31,630 nucleotides of DNA, taken from assembly GCA_964638245.1 (NCBI GenBank), contig CAZWZG010000017.1:1-31630 (forward strand), read 5' to 3'. Below, piece by piece: positions 24,152 to 31,630 of the stretch (position 1 is its first letter; each line of letters begins with the position of its first letter). The position numbers and the translations under genes are program-made. Origin of the DNA: CAZWZG01 sp964638245 (GTDB taxonomy: Bacteria > Pseudomonadota > Alphaproteobacteria > Rhodobacterales > Rhodobacteraceae). The notes under the pieces were generated by a model, which was not told the origin of the DNA, did not search any database, and saw nothing but the letters and a program-made list of their open reading frames with translations.

Positions 24152-25074
24152 TGGAAAGCGATCTGGGCCTTTGGGCCATTCCCATTGCGATCCTTGGCGG
24201 TGCAATCCGGGTGTCGACGCCTTTCCTTTTTGTTTCCCTTGGTGAAGTGCTGACCGAGCGTTCGGGCCGCATCAATCTTGGTCTTGAAGGGACGCTCGTG
24301 TTTGGGGCGATGTCGGGATATGCGATTGCATATCTGACAGGTTCGCCCTGGGCCGGGGTCCTTGCCGCGGCCTTCGCGGGCGCGCTGTTTGGACTGCTCC
24401 ACGGCGTCCTCTGCTCTATCCCCCGGGTCAATGATATCGCGATTGGAATTGCGATGATGCTTTTGGGTACGGGATTGGCGTTCTTTTTTGGCAAGCCGTA
24501 CATTCAGCCCGTGGCCCCGGACCTGCCGTCTATTTCGTTTGGCTGGTGGTCGGATGTGCCCCAGCTTGAGGCGGCACTGCGCGTGAATGTTTTGTTCCTC
24601 ATCGGGATTGCCGCGGCTGTTTTCCTCTGGTGGATGTTTCGCGCCTCCAAGATCGGGCTCATCATTCGGGTCGTCGGCGACAGCACGGATGCGGCCCGCG
24701 CCATGGGCCTGCGCCCGGCCTTGATCCGCACGCTGGCAACCGCCGCAGGCGGCGCGTTTGCGGGGGTTGGCGGCGCCTATCTTTCGTTGTTTTACCCCGG
24801 CAGCTGGAATGAAGGCATATCTTCGGGCCAGGGACTTATGGCTGTCGCGCTGGTCATCTTCGCCCGATGGAACCCGATTGCCTGTTTTGGCGCGGCCCTT
24901 TTGTTTGGCGGCGCGGGCGCGCTTGGTCCGGCGTTGCAGTCGGTGGGGGTCTCGGAAGGCTATTACCTCTTCTTTGCGGCCCCATACGTCCTGACACTGG
25001 GCGTGCTGATCGCGATCTCATCCAAAACACAGGCCATGGCCGGTGCGCCGGGCGAGCTTTCAATCACAAAATAG
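24151..25074 (+). CDS. ABC transporter permease (BMP/nucleoside type), second subunit
   Basis: A 307-residue partner permease related to YufQ/NupC. It shows the family stretch LGEVLTERSGRINLGLEGTL near the N-terminus, the typical DIAIGIAMMLLGTGLAFFFG region and VGDSTDAARAMGLRP, the coupling-helix loop. Start overlaps the previous stop by one base. The formamidase gene begins 10 bases after its stop. Confidence 0.92.
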   Translation: MESDLGLWAIPIAILGGAIRVSTPFLFVSLGEVLTERSGRINLGLEGTLVFGAMSGYAIAYLTGSPWAGVLAAAFAGALFGLLHGVLCSIPRVNDIAIGIAMMLLGTGLAFFFGKPYIQPVAPDLPSISFGWWSDVPQLEAALRVNVLFLIGIAAAVFLWWMFRASKIGLIIRVVGDSTDAARAMGLRPALIRTLATAAGGAFAGVGGAYLSLFYPGSWNEGISSGQGLMAVALVIFARWNPIACFGAALLFGGAGALGPALQSVGVSEGYYLFFAAPYVLTLGVLIAISSKTQAMAGAPGELSITK

Positions 25075-25084
25075 GAGCGGTTTC

Positions 25085-26101
25085 ATGAATGGATTGGGCG
25101 GTCTGAACAAGTCTCCGGAAGGCGTTGTGATCGGCATGGTGCAGCTACAATTGCCCGTGGTCGAAACACCTGCCGATCTGGCGGCGCAAACGCAGGTGAT
25201 CGTGGACATGGTCGGCAAAGCGCGCCGCAATATGGGCACGATGGATCTGGTCGTGTTCCCTGAATATGCCCTGCACGGGCTCTCCATGGACATCAACCCC
25301 GAGATCATGTGCTCGCTGGATGGGCCCGAGGTTGCGGCCTTCAAGGCGGCCTGTATCGAGCATGACATCTGGGGTTGCTTTTCGATTATGGAAAAGAACC
25401 CCGGCGGGATGCCCTATAACTCGGGACTGATCATCGACAATACGGGGGAGCTGAAGCTTTATTATCGCAAGCTGCATCCATGGGTCCCGGTCGAGCCGTG
25501 GGAACCCGGCGATCTTGGTATTCCCGTGATCGAGGGTCCCAAGGGGGTAAAAATGTCCCTGATCATCTGCCATGACGGTATGTTCCCTGAAATGGCGCGT
25601 GAAGCTGCCTATCGCGGGGCAGAAGTGATGCTGCGCACAGCAGGGTATACGGCGCCGATCCGCGACAGCTGGCGTTTTACGAACCAGTCCAACGCGTTCT
25701 GCAACCTGATGGTCACGGCGAGCGTTTGCATGTGCGGCAGCGACGGGACGTTTGATTCCATGGGCGAGGGCATGATCTGCAATTTTGACGGGTCGATTAT
25801 TGCTCATGGCACGTCCGGGCGCGCCAATGAGATCATTACCGCCGAGGTGCGCCCAGATCTGGTCCGCGAGGCGCGCGCGAACTGGGGTGTTGAGAACAAT
25901 ATCTATCAGTTCGGGCACCGCGGCTACGTTGCTGTCAAAGGCGGTGCGATGGATTGCCCTTACACCTACATGACCGATCTGGCGGCCGGGCAATACAGCC
26001 TGCCTTGGGAAGATGAGGTCAAAGTGACCGATGGAACGGGGTTTGGATTTGATGCCCCGACGCGCCTGTTTGGTGAGACCCGAAAGGAGGCCGCAGAATG
26101 A
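25085..26101 (+). CDS. amiF: Formamidase (nitrilase superfamily)
   Basis: A 338-residue cytoplasmic amidohydrolase. The catalytic triad reads Glu60 (FPEYALHG), Lys129 (YYRKLHPW) and Cys162 (ICHDGMFPE). Long stretches such as EPWEPGDLGIPV, GEGMICNFDG, WGVENNIYQFGHRGYVA and TDLAAGQYSLPWED match the AmiF formamidase subgroup (formamide to formate plus ammonia) better than aliphatic amidase AmiE. ATG 25085 is used because AGGAG lies 7 bases upstream. The frame itself extends further back into the permease gene. It overlaps the next gene by 4 bases. Substrate in this operon could be another small amide, since nothing else here handles formate. Confidence 0.88.
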   Translation: MNGLGGLNKSPEGVVIGMVQLQLPVVETPADLAAQTQVIVDMVGKARRNMGTMDLVVFPEYALHGLSMDINPEIMCSLDGPEVAAFKAACIEHDIWGCFSIMEKNPGGMPYNSGLIIDNTGELKLYYRKLHPWVPVEPWEPGDLGIPVIEGPKGVKMSLIICHDGMFPEMAREAAYRGAEVMLRTAGYTAPIRDSWRFTNQSNAFCNLMVTASVCMCGSDGTFDSMGEGMICNFDGSIIAHGTSGRANEIITAEVRPDLVREARANWGVENNIYQFGHRGYVAVKGGAMDCPYTYMTDLAAGQYSLPWEDEVKVTDGTGFGFDAPTRLFGETRKEAAE

Positions 26102-26790
26102 AAGATTTCGTCCAAGCGACGATCGCGTCAGAGCCCTACCGCTGGCCCTATAACGGCGATCTGAGGCCCGAAAACACCGCGTTGATCATCATCGACATGC
26201 AGACCGACTTTTGCGGCAAGGGCGGCTATGTCGATGCGATGGGCTATGACCTGTCGCTGACCCGCGCGCCGATCGAGCCCATAAAGGCCACGCTCAGCGC
26301 GATGCGCGCGAAAGGCTATCACATCATCCACACCCGCGAAGGGCACCGTCCCGACCTTTCGGACCTGCCGGCCAACAAGCGCTGGCGATCGCAGCAGATC
26401 GGCGCAGGGATTGGTGATGCGGGACCATGCGGCAAGATCCTTGTGCGGGGCGAACCCGGATGGGACATCATTGACGAGCTTTACCCGGAACCCGGCGAGA
26501 TCATCATCGACAAGCCCGGCAAAGGATCGTTCTGTGCCACCGATCTTGAGCTGATCCTGCGCACGCGTGGCATCGAAAACATCGTGCTGACCGGGATCAC
26601 GACTGACGTCTGCGTGTCCACGACGATGCGCGAAGCAAATGACCGCGGGTTTGAATGCCTGATCCTAGAGGACTGCTGCGGGGCCACGGATCCCGGCAAT
26701 CATGCGGCCGCGATAAACATGGTAAAAATGCAGGGCGGCGTCTTTGGGGCCGTGTCCAACAGCACAACCCTGATTGCGGGGCTGGTATGA
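26098..26790 (+). CDS. biuH: Biuret hydrolase-like cysteine hydrolase
   Basis: A 230-residue isochorismatase-fold hydrolase. The triad is Asp33 (IIDMQTDF), Lys139 (DKPGKGSF) and Cys172 (TTDVCVSTTMREAND). From memory of the Rhizobium biuret hydrolase, its triad Asp36/Lys142/Cys175 lies at a constant offset of three. Flanking segments such as PYNGDLRPENTALIIIDM, CGKGGYVDAMGY and HRPDLSDLPANKRWRSQ also agree. The reaction would be biuret to allophanate plus ammonia. This fits the allophanate hydrolase encoded later in the operon. It overlaps the formamidase and ATPase genes by 4 bases each (ATGA). RutB-like ureidoacrylate hydrolases are the main alternative, but no other rut gene is present. Confidence 0.85.
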   Translation: MKDFVQATIASEPYRWPYNGDLRPENTALIIIDMQTDFCGKGGYVDAMGYDLSLTRAPIEPIKATLSAMRAKGYHIIHTREGHRPDLSDLPANKRWRSQQIGAGIGDAGPCGKILVRGEPGWDIIDELYPEPGEIIIDKPGKGSFCATDLELILRTRGIENIVLTGITTDVCVSTTMREANDRGFECLILEDCCGATDPGNHAAAINMVKMQGGVFGAVSNSTTLIAGLV

Positions 26791-28316
26791 CATCCCCCGG
26801 CCATACCGAGGCCGGTGCGATTGGCGTTGAGACGCTGAGCATGACGATGCGTTTTGGTGCGTTCACGGCGCTGGACAATGTCTCGATGCGGATCGAGCCG
26901 GGCAGCTTTCACGCGCTTTTGGGCGAGAACGGCGCGGGCAAATCCACGCTCGTAAAATGCATGATGGGGTTTTATCACGCGACGTCGGGCGAAATGCTGG
27001 TCGACGGGCATGAGGCCCGCATCGTCGATCCGCGCTCGGCCCATGCGCTGGGTCTTGGCATGGTGTACCAGCATTTCACACTTGTACCTTCGCTGACCGC
27101 AGCGGAAAACCTTGTCATTAGCCGCGAGGATGCGCCCCGTGTGATCAATTGGCGCGCTGAAAGTGCGACGCTGGAACAGTTCATGGCCCGCATGCCGTTC
27201 TCGGTCCCTTTGGACAGGCCCGTCCAGACGCTGGCCGCTGGCGAAAAGCAGAAACTCGAGATCCTCAAACAGCTCTACCTCGGACGTCGTTTCCTGATCC
27301 TGGATGAGCCGACGTCGGTTCTGACGCCCGACGAGGCGGACGAGGTCTTGGGGCATGTGCGCGCGCTTTGTGAAGCGGGTGAAATCACCGTTTTGATGAT
27401 CACCCATAAGTTCCGCGAGGTGGACGCTTATGCAGACGAGGTTTCGGTTCTGCGCCGGGGCGAACTTGTCGGTCAGGGCAAGGTCGCGGATCTTCGTCGC
27501 GAAGACATGGCACGGATGATGATGGGCGACGCTGAACTGGCCACTTCCGCCCCGCGCTCAGGAAAGACGGGAGACGCCGTTCTCAGTGCCACGGGCGTGC
27601 GGGCCAAAGACTGGTCGGGCCTCAAAGAGATCCGTCTGGATTCACTGGATGTGCGCAGTGGTGAAATCGTCGGCTTGGCCGGCATCTCGGGAAATGGCCA
27701 GGTTGAGTTGATGGAAATCCTCACCGGACAGCGGCCTGTTGAAGCGGGCGAAATCACGGTCAAAGGCGCTGCATACGGCGCCACCCGTACCGAGGCGCGC
27801 ATCAAATGCGTGCGCTATCTTCCGGAAGAACCGCTCCACAACGCCTGTGCGCCACGCATGACGGTCACGGAGAACATCGGCTTCAGAACATTCGATCTGA
27901 ACGGGTCAGGCACCCGCTTCTGGCTCAATCCAAGCGAAATGCGACGCCGCGCGAGCGAACTTGTGGACGCGTTTCGCGTCAAAACGGCCTCGCTCGACAG
28001 CCCCATCTCCGCGCTTTCAGGGGGCAACGTCCAGCGCGCCGTTCTTGCGCGCGAGTTGACCGGAGACGTGGACGTGCTTGTCGTAGCCAACCCCTGTTTT
28101 GGGCTCGACTTCACGGCCGTTGCCGAAATCAGGGCGCGTATCATGGCCGCGCGCAATGGCGGGGCGGCTGTTCTTTTGATCAGCGAGGACCTCGACGAGA
28201 TCATGGAACTGGCCGACCGCGTGCTGGTGATGTCGGAAGGCGCCATTGCATATGACCGCCCCGTTGCCGAAGCTGATCTTGCCGAAATCGGACATCGCAT
28301 GGGCGGACACCACTGA
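26787..28316 (+). CDS. ABC transporter ATPase, double cassette
   Basis: A 509-residue protein with two fused nucleotide-binding domains, as in YufO/NupA and sugar-type importers. Cassette 1: Walker A GENGAGKST, signature LAAGEKQ (for LSGGQ), Walker B FLILDEPTS. Cassette 2: degenerate Walker A GISGNGQ, signature ALSGGNVQR and VLVVANPCFGLD. Such asymmetry is normal for the family. It energises the two permeases. The gene lies between two hydrolase genes, not beside the permeases. ATG 26787 overlaps the biuH stop (ATGA), and the frame is open further upstream but inside biuH. It shares one base with the next gene. Confidence 0.92.
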   Translation: MTSPGHTEAGAIGVETLSMTMRFGAFTALDNVSMRIEPGSFHALLGENGAGKSTLVKCMMGFYHATSGEMLVDGHEARIVDPRSAHALGLGMVYQHFTLVPSLTAAENLVISREDAPRVINWRAESATLEQFMARMPFSVPLDRPVQTLAAGEKQKLEILKQLYLGRRFLILDEPTSVLTPDEADEVLGHVRALCEAGEITVLMITHKFREVDAYADEVSVLRRGELVGQGKVADLRREDMARMMMGDAELATSAPRSGKTGDAVLSATGVRAKDWSGLKEIRLDSLDVRSGEIVGLAGISGNGQVELMEILTGQRPVEAGEITVKGAAYGATRTEARIKCVRYLPEEPLHNACAPRMTVTENIGFRTFDLNGSGTRFWLNPSEMRRRASELVDAFRVKTASLDSPISALSGGNVQRAVLARELTGDVDVLVVANPCFGLDFTAVAEIRARIMAARNGGAAVLLISEDLDEIMELADRVLVMSEGAIAYDRPVAEADLAEIGHRMGGHH

Positions 28317-28981
28317 TGGTTGAGATCCCAGCAGAGCCATTTCCGCTCACATTCGATCCGGCCACGACCGCCTTGATCGTGATCGACATGCAGCGCGACT
28401 TCATCGAAGATGGCGGCTTTGGCGCCACGCTTGGCAACGACGTCGCGCCGCTTCAGGCCATAGTGCCGACGACCGCGAATCTGATCGCAGCAGCGCGTAA
28501 CGCTGGCCTTCCCGTGATCCACACCCGCGAGTGCCACGCTCCCGACCTTTCCGACTGCCCGCCCGCCAAGCGCGAGCGCGGATCACCCAGCCTGCGGATC
28601 GGTGACCCCGGCCCGATGGGCCGCGTTCTTATCTCTGGCGAGCCGGGTGCAGGGATTGTCCCCAAGCTTGCGCCGATCGCGGGTGAACTGGTGCTCGACA
28701 AGCCGGGAAAAGGCGCGTTCTACGCAACGCCCCTTGGGGAGCATCTGGCCGAGCTTGGCACAAAGACACTGATCTTTGCTGGTGTGACGACCGAGGTTTG
28801 CGTCCAGACGACAATGCGCGAAGCCAACGATCGCGGCTTTGAATGCCTGTTGGCCGAGGACGCTACCGAAAGCTATTTCCCGGCCTTCAAAGCGGCCACG
28901 CTGGACATGATCCGAGCGCAAGGCGCGATTGTGGGCTGGACGGCGACAACAGCCCAAATCGAGATGGCCCTCAATGGATAA
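28316..28981 (+). CDS. Second isochorismatase-fold cysteine hydrolase
   Basis: A 221-residue paralogue-like relative of the biuH product with Asp24 (VIDMQRDF), Lys129 (DKPGKGAF) and Cys162 (TTEVCVQTTMREAND). It keeps the fold and triad. It lacks the tryptophan/arginine-rich NKRWRSQ loop of the biuret-hydrolase-like protein (here PPAKRERGSPS), so a different substrate is likely. Triuret hydrolase, which feeds biuret into the same route, is one reasonable candidate. A hydrolase of another urea-derived amide is equally possible. It starts at the last base of the ATPase gene and overlaps the cupin gene by 8 bases. Confidence 0.88.
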   Translation: MVEIPAEPFPLTFDPATTALIVIDMQRDFIEDGGFGATLGNDVAPLQAIVPTTANLIAAARNAGLPVIHTRECHAPDLSDCPPAKRERGSPSLRIGDPGPMGRVLISGEPGAGIVPKLAPIAGELVLDKPGKGAFYATPLGEHLAELGTKTLIFAGVTTEVCVQTTMREANDRGFECLLAEDATESYFPAFKAATLDMIRAQGAIVGWTATTAQIEMALNG

Positions 28982-29333
28982 CACGTCCCCGATGTCGTCT
29001 CATTTCTCGGACATTCTGAGGGACGGCTGGAAATCGGCCACCTTCGGCCCCTTCCGGGAGGGCGTCGAAATTTGCCATCTGCGTCGCGCGGACCCTGCGG
29101 TCGCTCTTTTGAAATACGCGCCCGGCGCACAGGTCCCCCGCCATCTGCACACGGGTCTGGAGACCATTCTCGTTCTGGACGGCAGCCAAAGCGATGAGCG
29201 GGGCACCTACACAACGGGCGACCTTGTGCTGAACCCGGAGGGTACGACGCACTCGGTCTGGTCCGAGGACGGCTGTGTCATCCTGATTTCTTGGGAGCGC
29301 CCGGTAAGAATTCTTGATGAGGACAACCCGTGA
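28974..29333 (+). CDS. Small cupin-domain protein
   Basis: 119 residues forming a single cupin barrel of the ChrR-like kind. Metal-binding motif 1 is visible as PRHLHTGLETILVLDG, and motif 2 as GDLVLNPEGTTHSVWSEDG. ChrR-like cupins occur as sensor domains or small enzymes. No anti-sigma N-terminal domain is present here. It overlaps its neighbours on both sides (8 and 4 bases), so it belongs to the operon, perhaps as an accessory enzyme or ligand-binding protein. An internal ATG at 28992 is an alternative start. Function is not assigned. Confidence 0.8.
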   Translation: MDNTSPMSSHFSDILRDGWKSATFGPFREGVEICHLRRADPAVALLKYAPGAQVPRHLHTGLETILVLDGSQSDERGTYTTGDLVLNPEGTTHSVWSEDGCVILISWERPVRILDEDNP

Positions 29334-31129
29334 GCAACCTGAAGGATCTGAGTTTCGACGTCACCTCGCTTCACGCGGCGTATGGAGAATCCATAACACC
29401 CGATGGGGTTGTGCGCGAAGCCCTGCGCAGACTGGACGCGGCTGCCGATCCGGGCATCTTCCTGCATCTGCGGAGCGAAGATACGCTTGTTGCGGAGGCC
29501 AAGGCCCTGCCGCCTTTCGATCCCGAGCGGTATCCGCTTTGGGGTCTGCCCTTTGCAATCAAGGACAACATCGACCTTGCAGGTACGCCCACGACCGCCG
29601 CTTGCCCGGCCTTTGCGTATGAGGCCAAGGAAGATGCTTTCGTCGTTGCAGCCCTAAGGTCGGCTGGCGCAATTCCTTTGGGCAAGACCAACCTTGATCA
29701 GTTCGCAACCGGACTGGTCGGCGTTCGCACCCCGTATCCCGTTCCCCGCAACGCAATCGATCCCGACATCGTACCGGGCGGCTCGTCGTCCGGGTCGGCC
29801 GTCGCTGTCGCGCTTGGCATCGTGACGTTCGCCCTTGGAACCGACACCGCAGGATCGGGCCGCGTGCCCGCGGCCCTTAACAATATCGTCGGCCTCAAAC
29901 CGACTCTGGGTGCGTTATCGGCGCAGGGTGTTGTCCCCGCCTGTCGAACGCTCGATACGATTTCGATCTTTGCCCTTACAGTGCCAGACGCATGGAGGGC
30001 CTTTGAAGCGGCATCAGGGTATGATCCCGCCGACGCCTATTCGCGCGAAATCGCAGTGAACCCGCTTGGCGCTCCGCCCCCCGAACCAACGATCGGCATC
30101 CCCGATGCCGCAAGCATCGAGTTCTTCGGAGACGCCGTTCAGGCGGCCTCCTTTTCGGAAACAGTTGAACGGCTGAAAGCCGGAGGTGCCAAGATCGTCG
30201 AGTTGGATTTCACGCCATTTTACGACGTCGCCGCAATGCTTTACGAGGGCGCCTGGGTTGCCGAGCGCATGGCCGTCATCGAAGAGATGATGCGTGAGGC
30301 GCCCGAGGCAATCCATCCTGTTACCCGCACGATCGTTGGTGCGGCGGACAAATTTTCCGCTGCCGATGCGTTCCGGGGGATGTACAAGCTCGCAGAGCTC
30401 AAACGAGCGGCCGAAATGGCCATGGACGGGTTGGATTTGTTCTGCGTTCCAACAATACCGACGTTCTATTCCGTGGCTGATCTGCAAAGAGACCCTGTGA
30501 CGCCGAACTCACTGCTTGGGACTTATACCAACTTCGTCAACCTCATGGATTTCTGCGGGATCGCCGTACCGACGGATACCCGTGCCGACAACCGTCCTGG
30601 CAGCGTAACCCTTCTGGCGCGCTCAGGGCAGGATGGAACGGCGGCGGCCTTGGCCGCTCACTTGCATCAAGAGGTCGGACCAAAGCTCGGCGCCACGCAG
30701 GCACCTTTGCCTGCGCCGCGAAAACAATCGGCCACAGCGGGCAAGGGCGAAATAGCCATTGCGGTCGTGGGCGCCCACATGTCCGGTCTGCCGCTCAACC
30801 ATCAATTGACGGACCGCGGCGCGCGCTTTTTGGAAGCAACAAAAACAGCGCCAGAATACCGCTTCTTTGCCTTACCAGGGGGGCCACCTTACAGGCCCGG
30901 GTTGTTGCTTTGCTCAGAAGGACACTCGATCGACCTTGAAATATGGGCGATGCCATCTGAGCACTTCGGAAGCTTCATGGCAGGAGTTCCTGATCCGCTT
31001 TGCATTGGTACGGTAAAACTCGCTGATGGGCGAACGGTAAAAGGCTTCCTCGTAGAGCATTGGGCAACCGTTCGAGCAGAGGACATCACCGCTTCGAAAG
31101 GTTGGCGGAGGTACCTCGCGACGCTTTAG
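29330..31129 (+). CDS. atzF: Allophanate hydrolase (AtzF type)
   Basis: A 599-residue amidase-signature enzyme that converts allophanate to ammonia and CO2. Residues about 1-440 form the amidase domain with Lys78 (FAIKDN), cis-Ser152 (PGGSSSGS) and nucleophile Ser176 (TDTAGSGRVPAA). Residues about 475-599 form the C-terminal domain found in full-length AtzF and urea-amidolyase proteins, starting VVGAHMSGLPLNHQL and ending EHWATVRAEDITASKGWRRYL. Length matches AtzF (605). The start is GTG 29330, overlapping the cupin stop (GTGA), consistent with coupling. No urea carboxylase gene is visible, so allophanate probably comes from biuret hydrolysis. Last gene of the operon. Confidence 0.94.
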   Translation: MSNLKDLSFDVTSLHAAYGESITPDGVVREALRRLDAAADPGIFLHLRSEDTLVAEAKALPPFDPERYPLWGLPFAIKDNIDLAGTPTTAACPAFAYEAKEDAFVVAALRSAGAIPLGKTNLDQFATGLVGVRTPYPVPRNAIDPDIVPGGSSSGSAVAVALGIVTFALGTDTAGSGRVPAALNNIVGLKPTLGALSAQGVVPACRTLDTISIFALTVPDAWRAFEAASGYDPADAYSREIAVNPLGAPPPEPTIGIPDAASIEFFGDAVQAASFSETVERLKAGGAKIVELDFTPFYDVAAMLYEGAWVAERMAVIEEMMREAPEAIHPVTRTIVGAADKFSAADAFRGMYKLAELKRAAEMAMDGLDLFCVPTIPTFYSVADLQRDPVTPNSLLGTYTNFVNLMDFCGIAVPTDTRADNRPGSVTLLARSGQDGTAAALAAHLHQEVGPKLGATQAPLPAPRKQSATAGKGEIAIAVVGAHMSGLPLNHQLTDRGARFLEATKTAPEYRFFALPGGPPYRPGLLLCSEGHSIDLEIWAMPSEHFGSFMAGVPDPLCIGTVKLADGRTVKGFLVEHWATVRAEDITASKGWRRYLATL

Positions 31130-31630
31130 AGAGAAGAACCATACGCGGACTGAAAACTATCACTCCGCATTTGAGATCGTATGTGATGTGCACAATTCCA
31201 GTGACCTACAGACGCTTGGAACCTGGTTTGGAACAGCGCTGGTTGTGCGCTTTGGAGCATCGAAATTCAGGCATTACGTTGAAAAACCGGGCGTGTTCGC
31301 CATGCACCTCGGCCTGTGTGCTGGAAGCAATGCAAATGTTTTCGCGACGCTCCATAATCTTCGATGGCTCAACTTTCTGCGCCCGGTAGGTTTGGGCTCA
31401 TTGCCGACCTCTGATGCAGAACAGCAGCGTTAGGCAAGTGCGCCCCTACGACCTTCACAAACGGCCCATAGCCGACATTCACCTACCTTGTTCGATGCTG
31501 GAGCGCGGCCCGCCAAAGCTGACATTCGCTGCAGACCGACAGTCGAGGATTCATGGAAGGTCAGGTCTGCGGGACAAAGTTGCCATTTGAATGATCAATA
31601 CAAGGTACTGCAATGGCGCATAGCTGCCGC
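31130..31630. other. Gene-free right edge
   Basis: Two short open frames (the longer about 110 residues) cross this stretch, but neither has a convincing ribosome site or domain. No strong terminator follows atzF. A weak GCGGA-N14-TCCGC hairpin lies just after it. Near 31513-31590, strings such as AAAGCTGACATTCGCTGC and TCTGCGGGACAAAGTTG resemble the repeat fragments at 45-70 and 20680. Confidence 0.45.

Noticed and set aside
31060..31433. Small genes at the right edge
   Set aside because: No ribosome-binding site, no recognisable domain, and one overlaps the end of atzF in another frame.

Overview
The window looks like chromosomal DNA of a marine alphaproteobacterium, most likely of the Rhodobacteraceae/Roseobacter group. 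The grounds are high GC, tightly packed operons, and the protein families present: a BMP-type ABC importer, a biuret-hydrolase-like enzyme, RTX proteins and a FIST/hybrid-kinase pair. The taxonomic call is inference. No rRNA, tRNA, CRISPR array, insertion sequence or phage gene was seen.

Region 1 (337-15286) is an alginate-type exopolysaccharide locus. On the minus strand lie algC (phosphomannomutase), a hairpin, and then the O-acetylation set algF-algI-algJ-algX. Divergently, on the plus strand, lie alg44-alg8 (the polymerase pair), algA, and algD followed by a secreted RTX protein. Together they cover mannose-6-P to GDP-mannuronate, inner-membrane polymerisation and periplasmic acetylation. 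No algE/algK (outer-membrane export), algG (epimerase) or algL (lyase) is visible. alg8 is interrupted by 100 Ns flanked by an identical 55-bp sequence, which is an unmerged contig overlap and not a real break.

Region 2 (15304-20357, minus strand) is a sensory module. It holds a single-domain globin and then a FIST-domain protein (NosP-like nitric-oxide sensor family), a 922-residue hybrid histidine kinase (GAF, LOV-like PAS with the photo-adduct cysteine motif, further PAS, HisKA, HATPase, receiver) and a NarL/FixJ response regulator. The palindrome CTATCC-N4-GGATAG lies upstream of the FIST gene, algA and algD. A half-site lies between algC and alg44. I propose that this module controls the polysaccharide genes through that site, so that nitric oxide, and possibly light, sets alginate-type polymer production. 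This is the most interesting system in the window, and it is an inference from shared DNA sites and gene proximity.

Region 3 (20824-31129) is a LysR regulator divergent from a nine-gene nitrogen-scavenging operon. The operon encodes a BMP-type binding protein, two permeases, a formamidase, a biuret-hydrolase-like cysteine hydrolase, the ABC ATPase, a second cysteine hydrolase, a cupin and allophanate hydrolase. From the first permease onward the genes overlap by 1-8 bases or nearly abut. It probably imports a urea-like oligomer or amide and degrades it to ammonia and CO2.

The two window ends and the stretch 20358-20823 have no gene I can support. They share fragments of what looks like one dispersed intergenic repeat.
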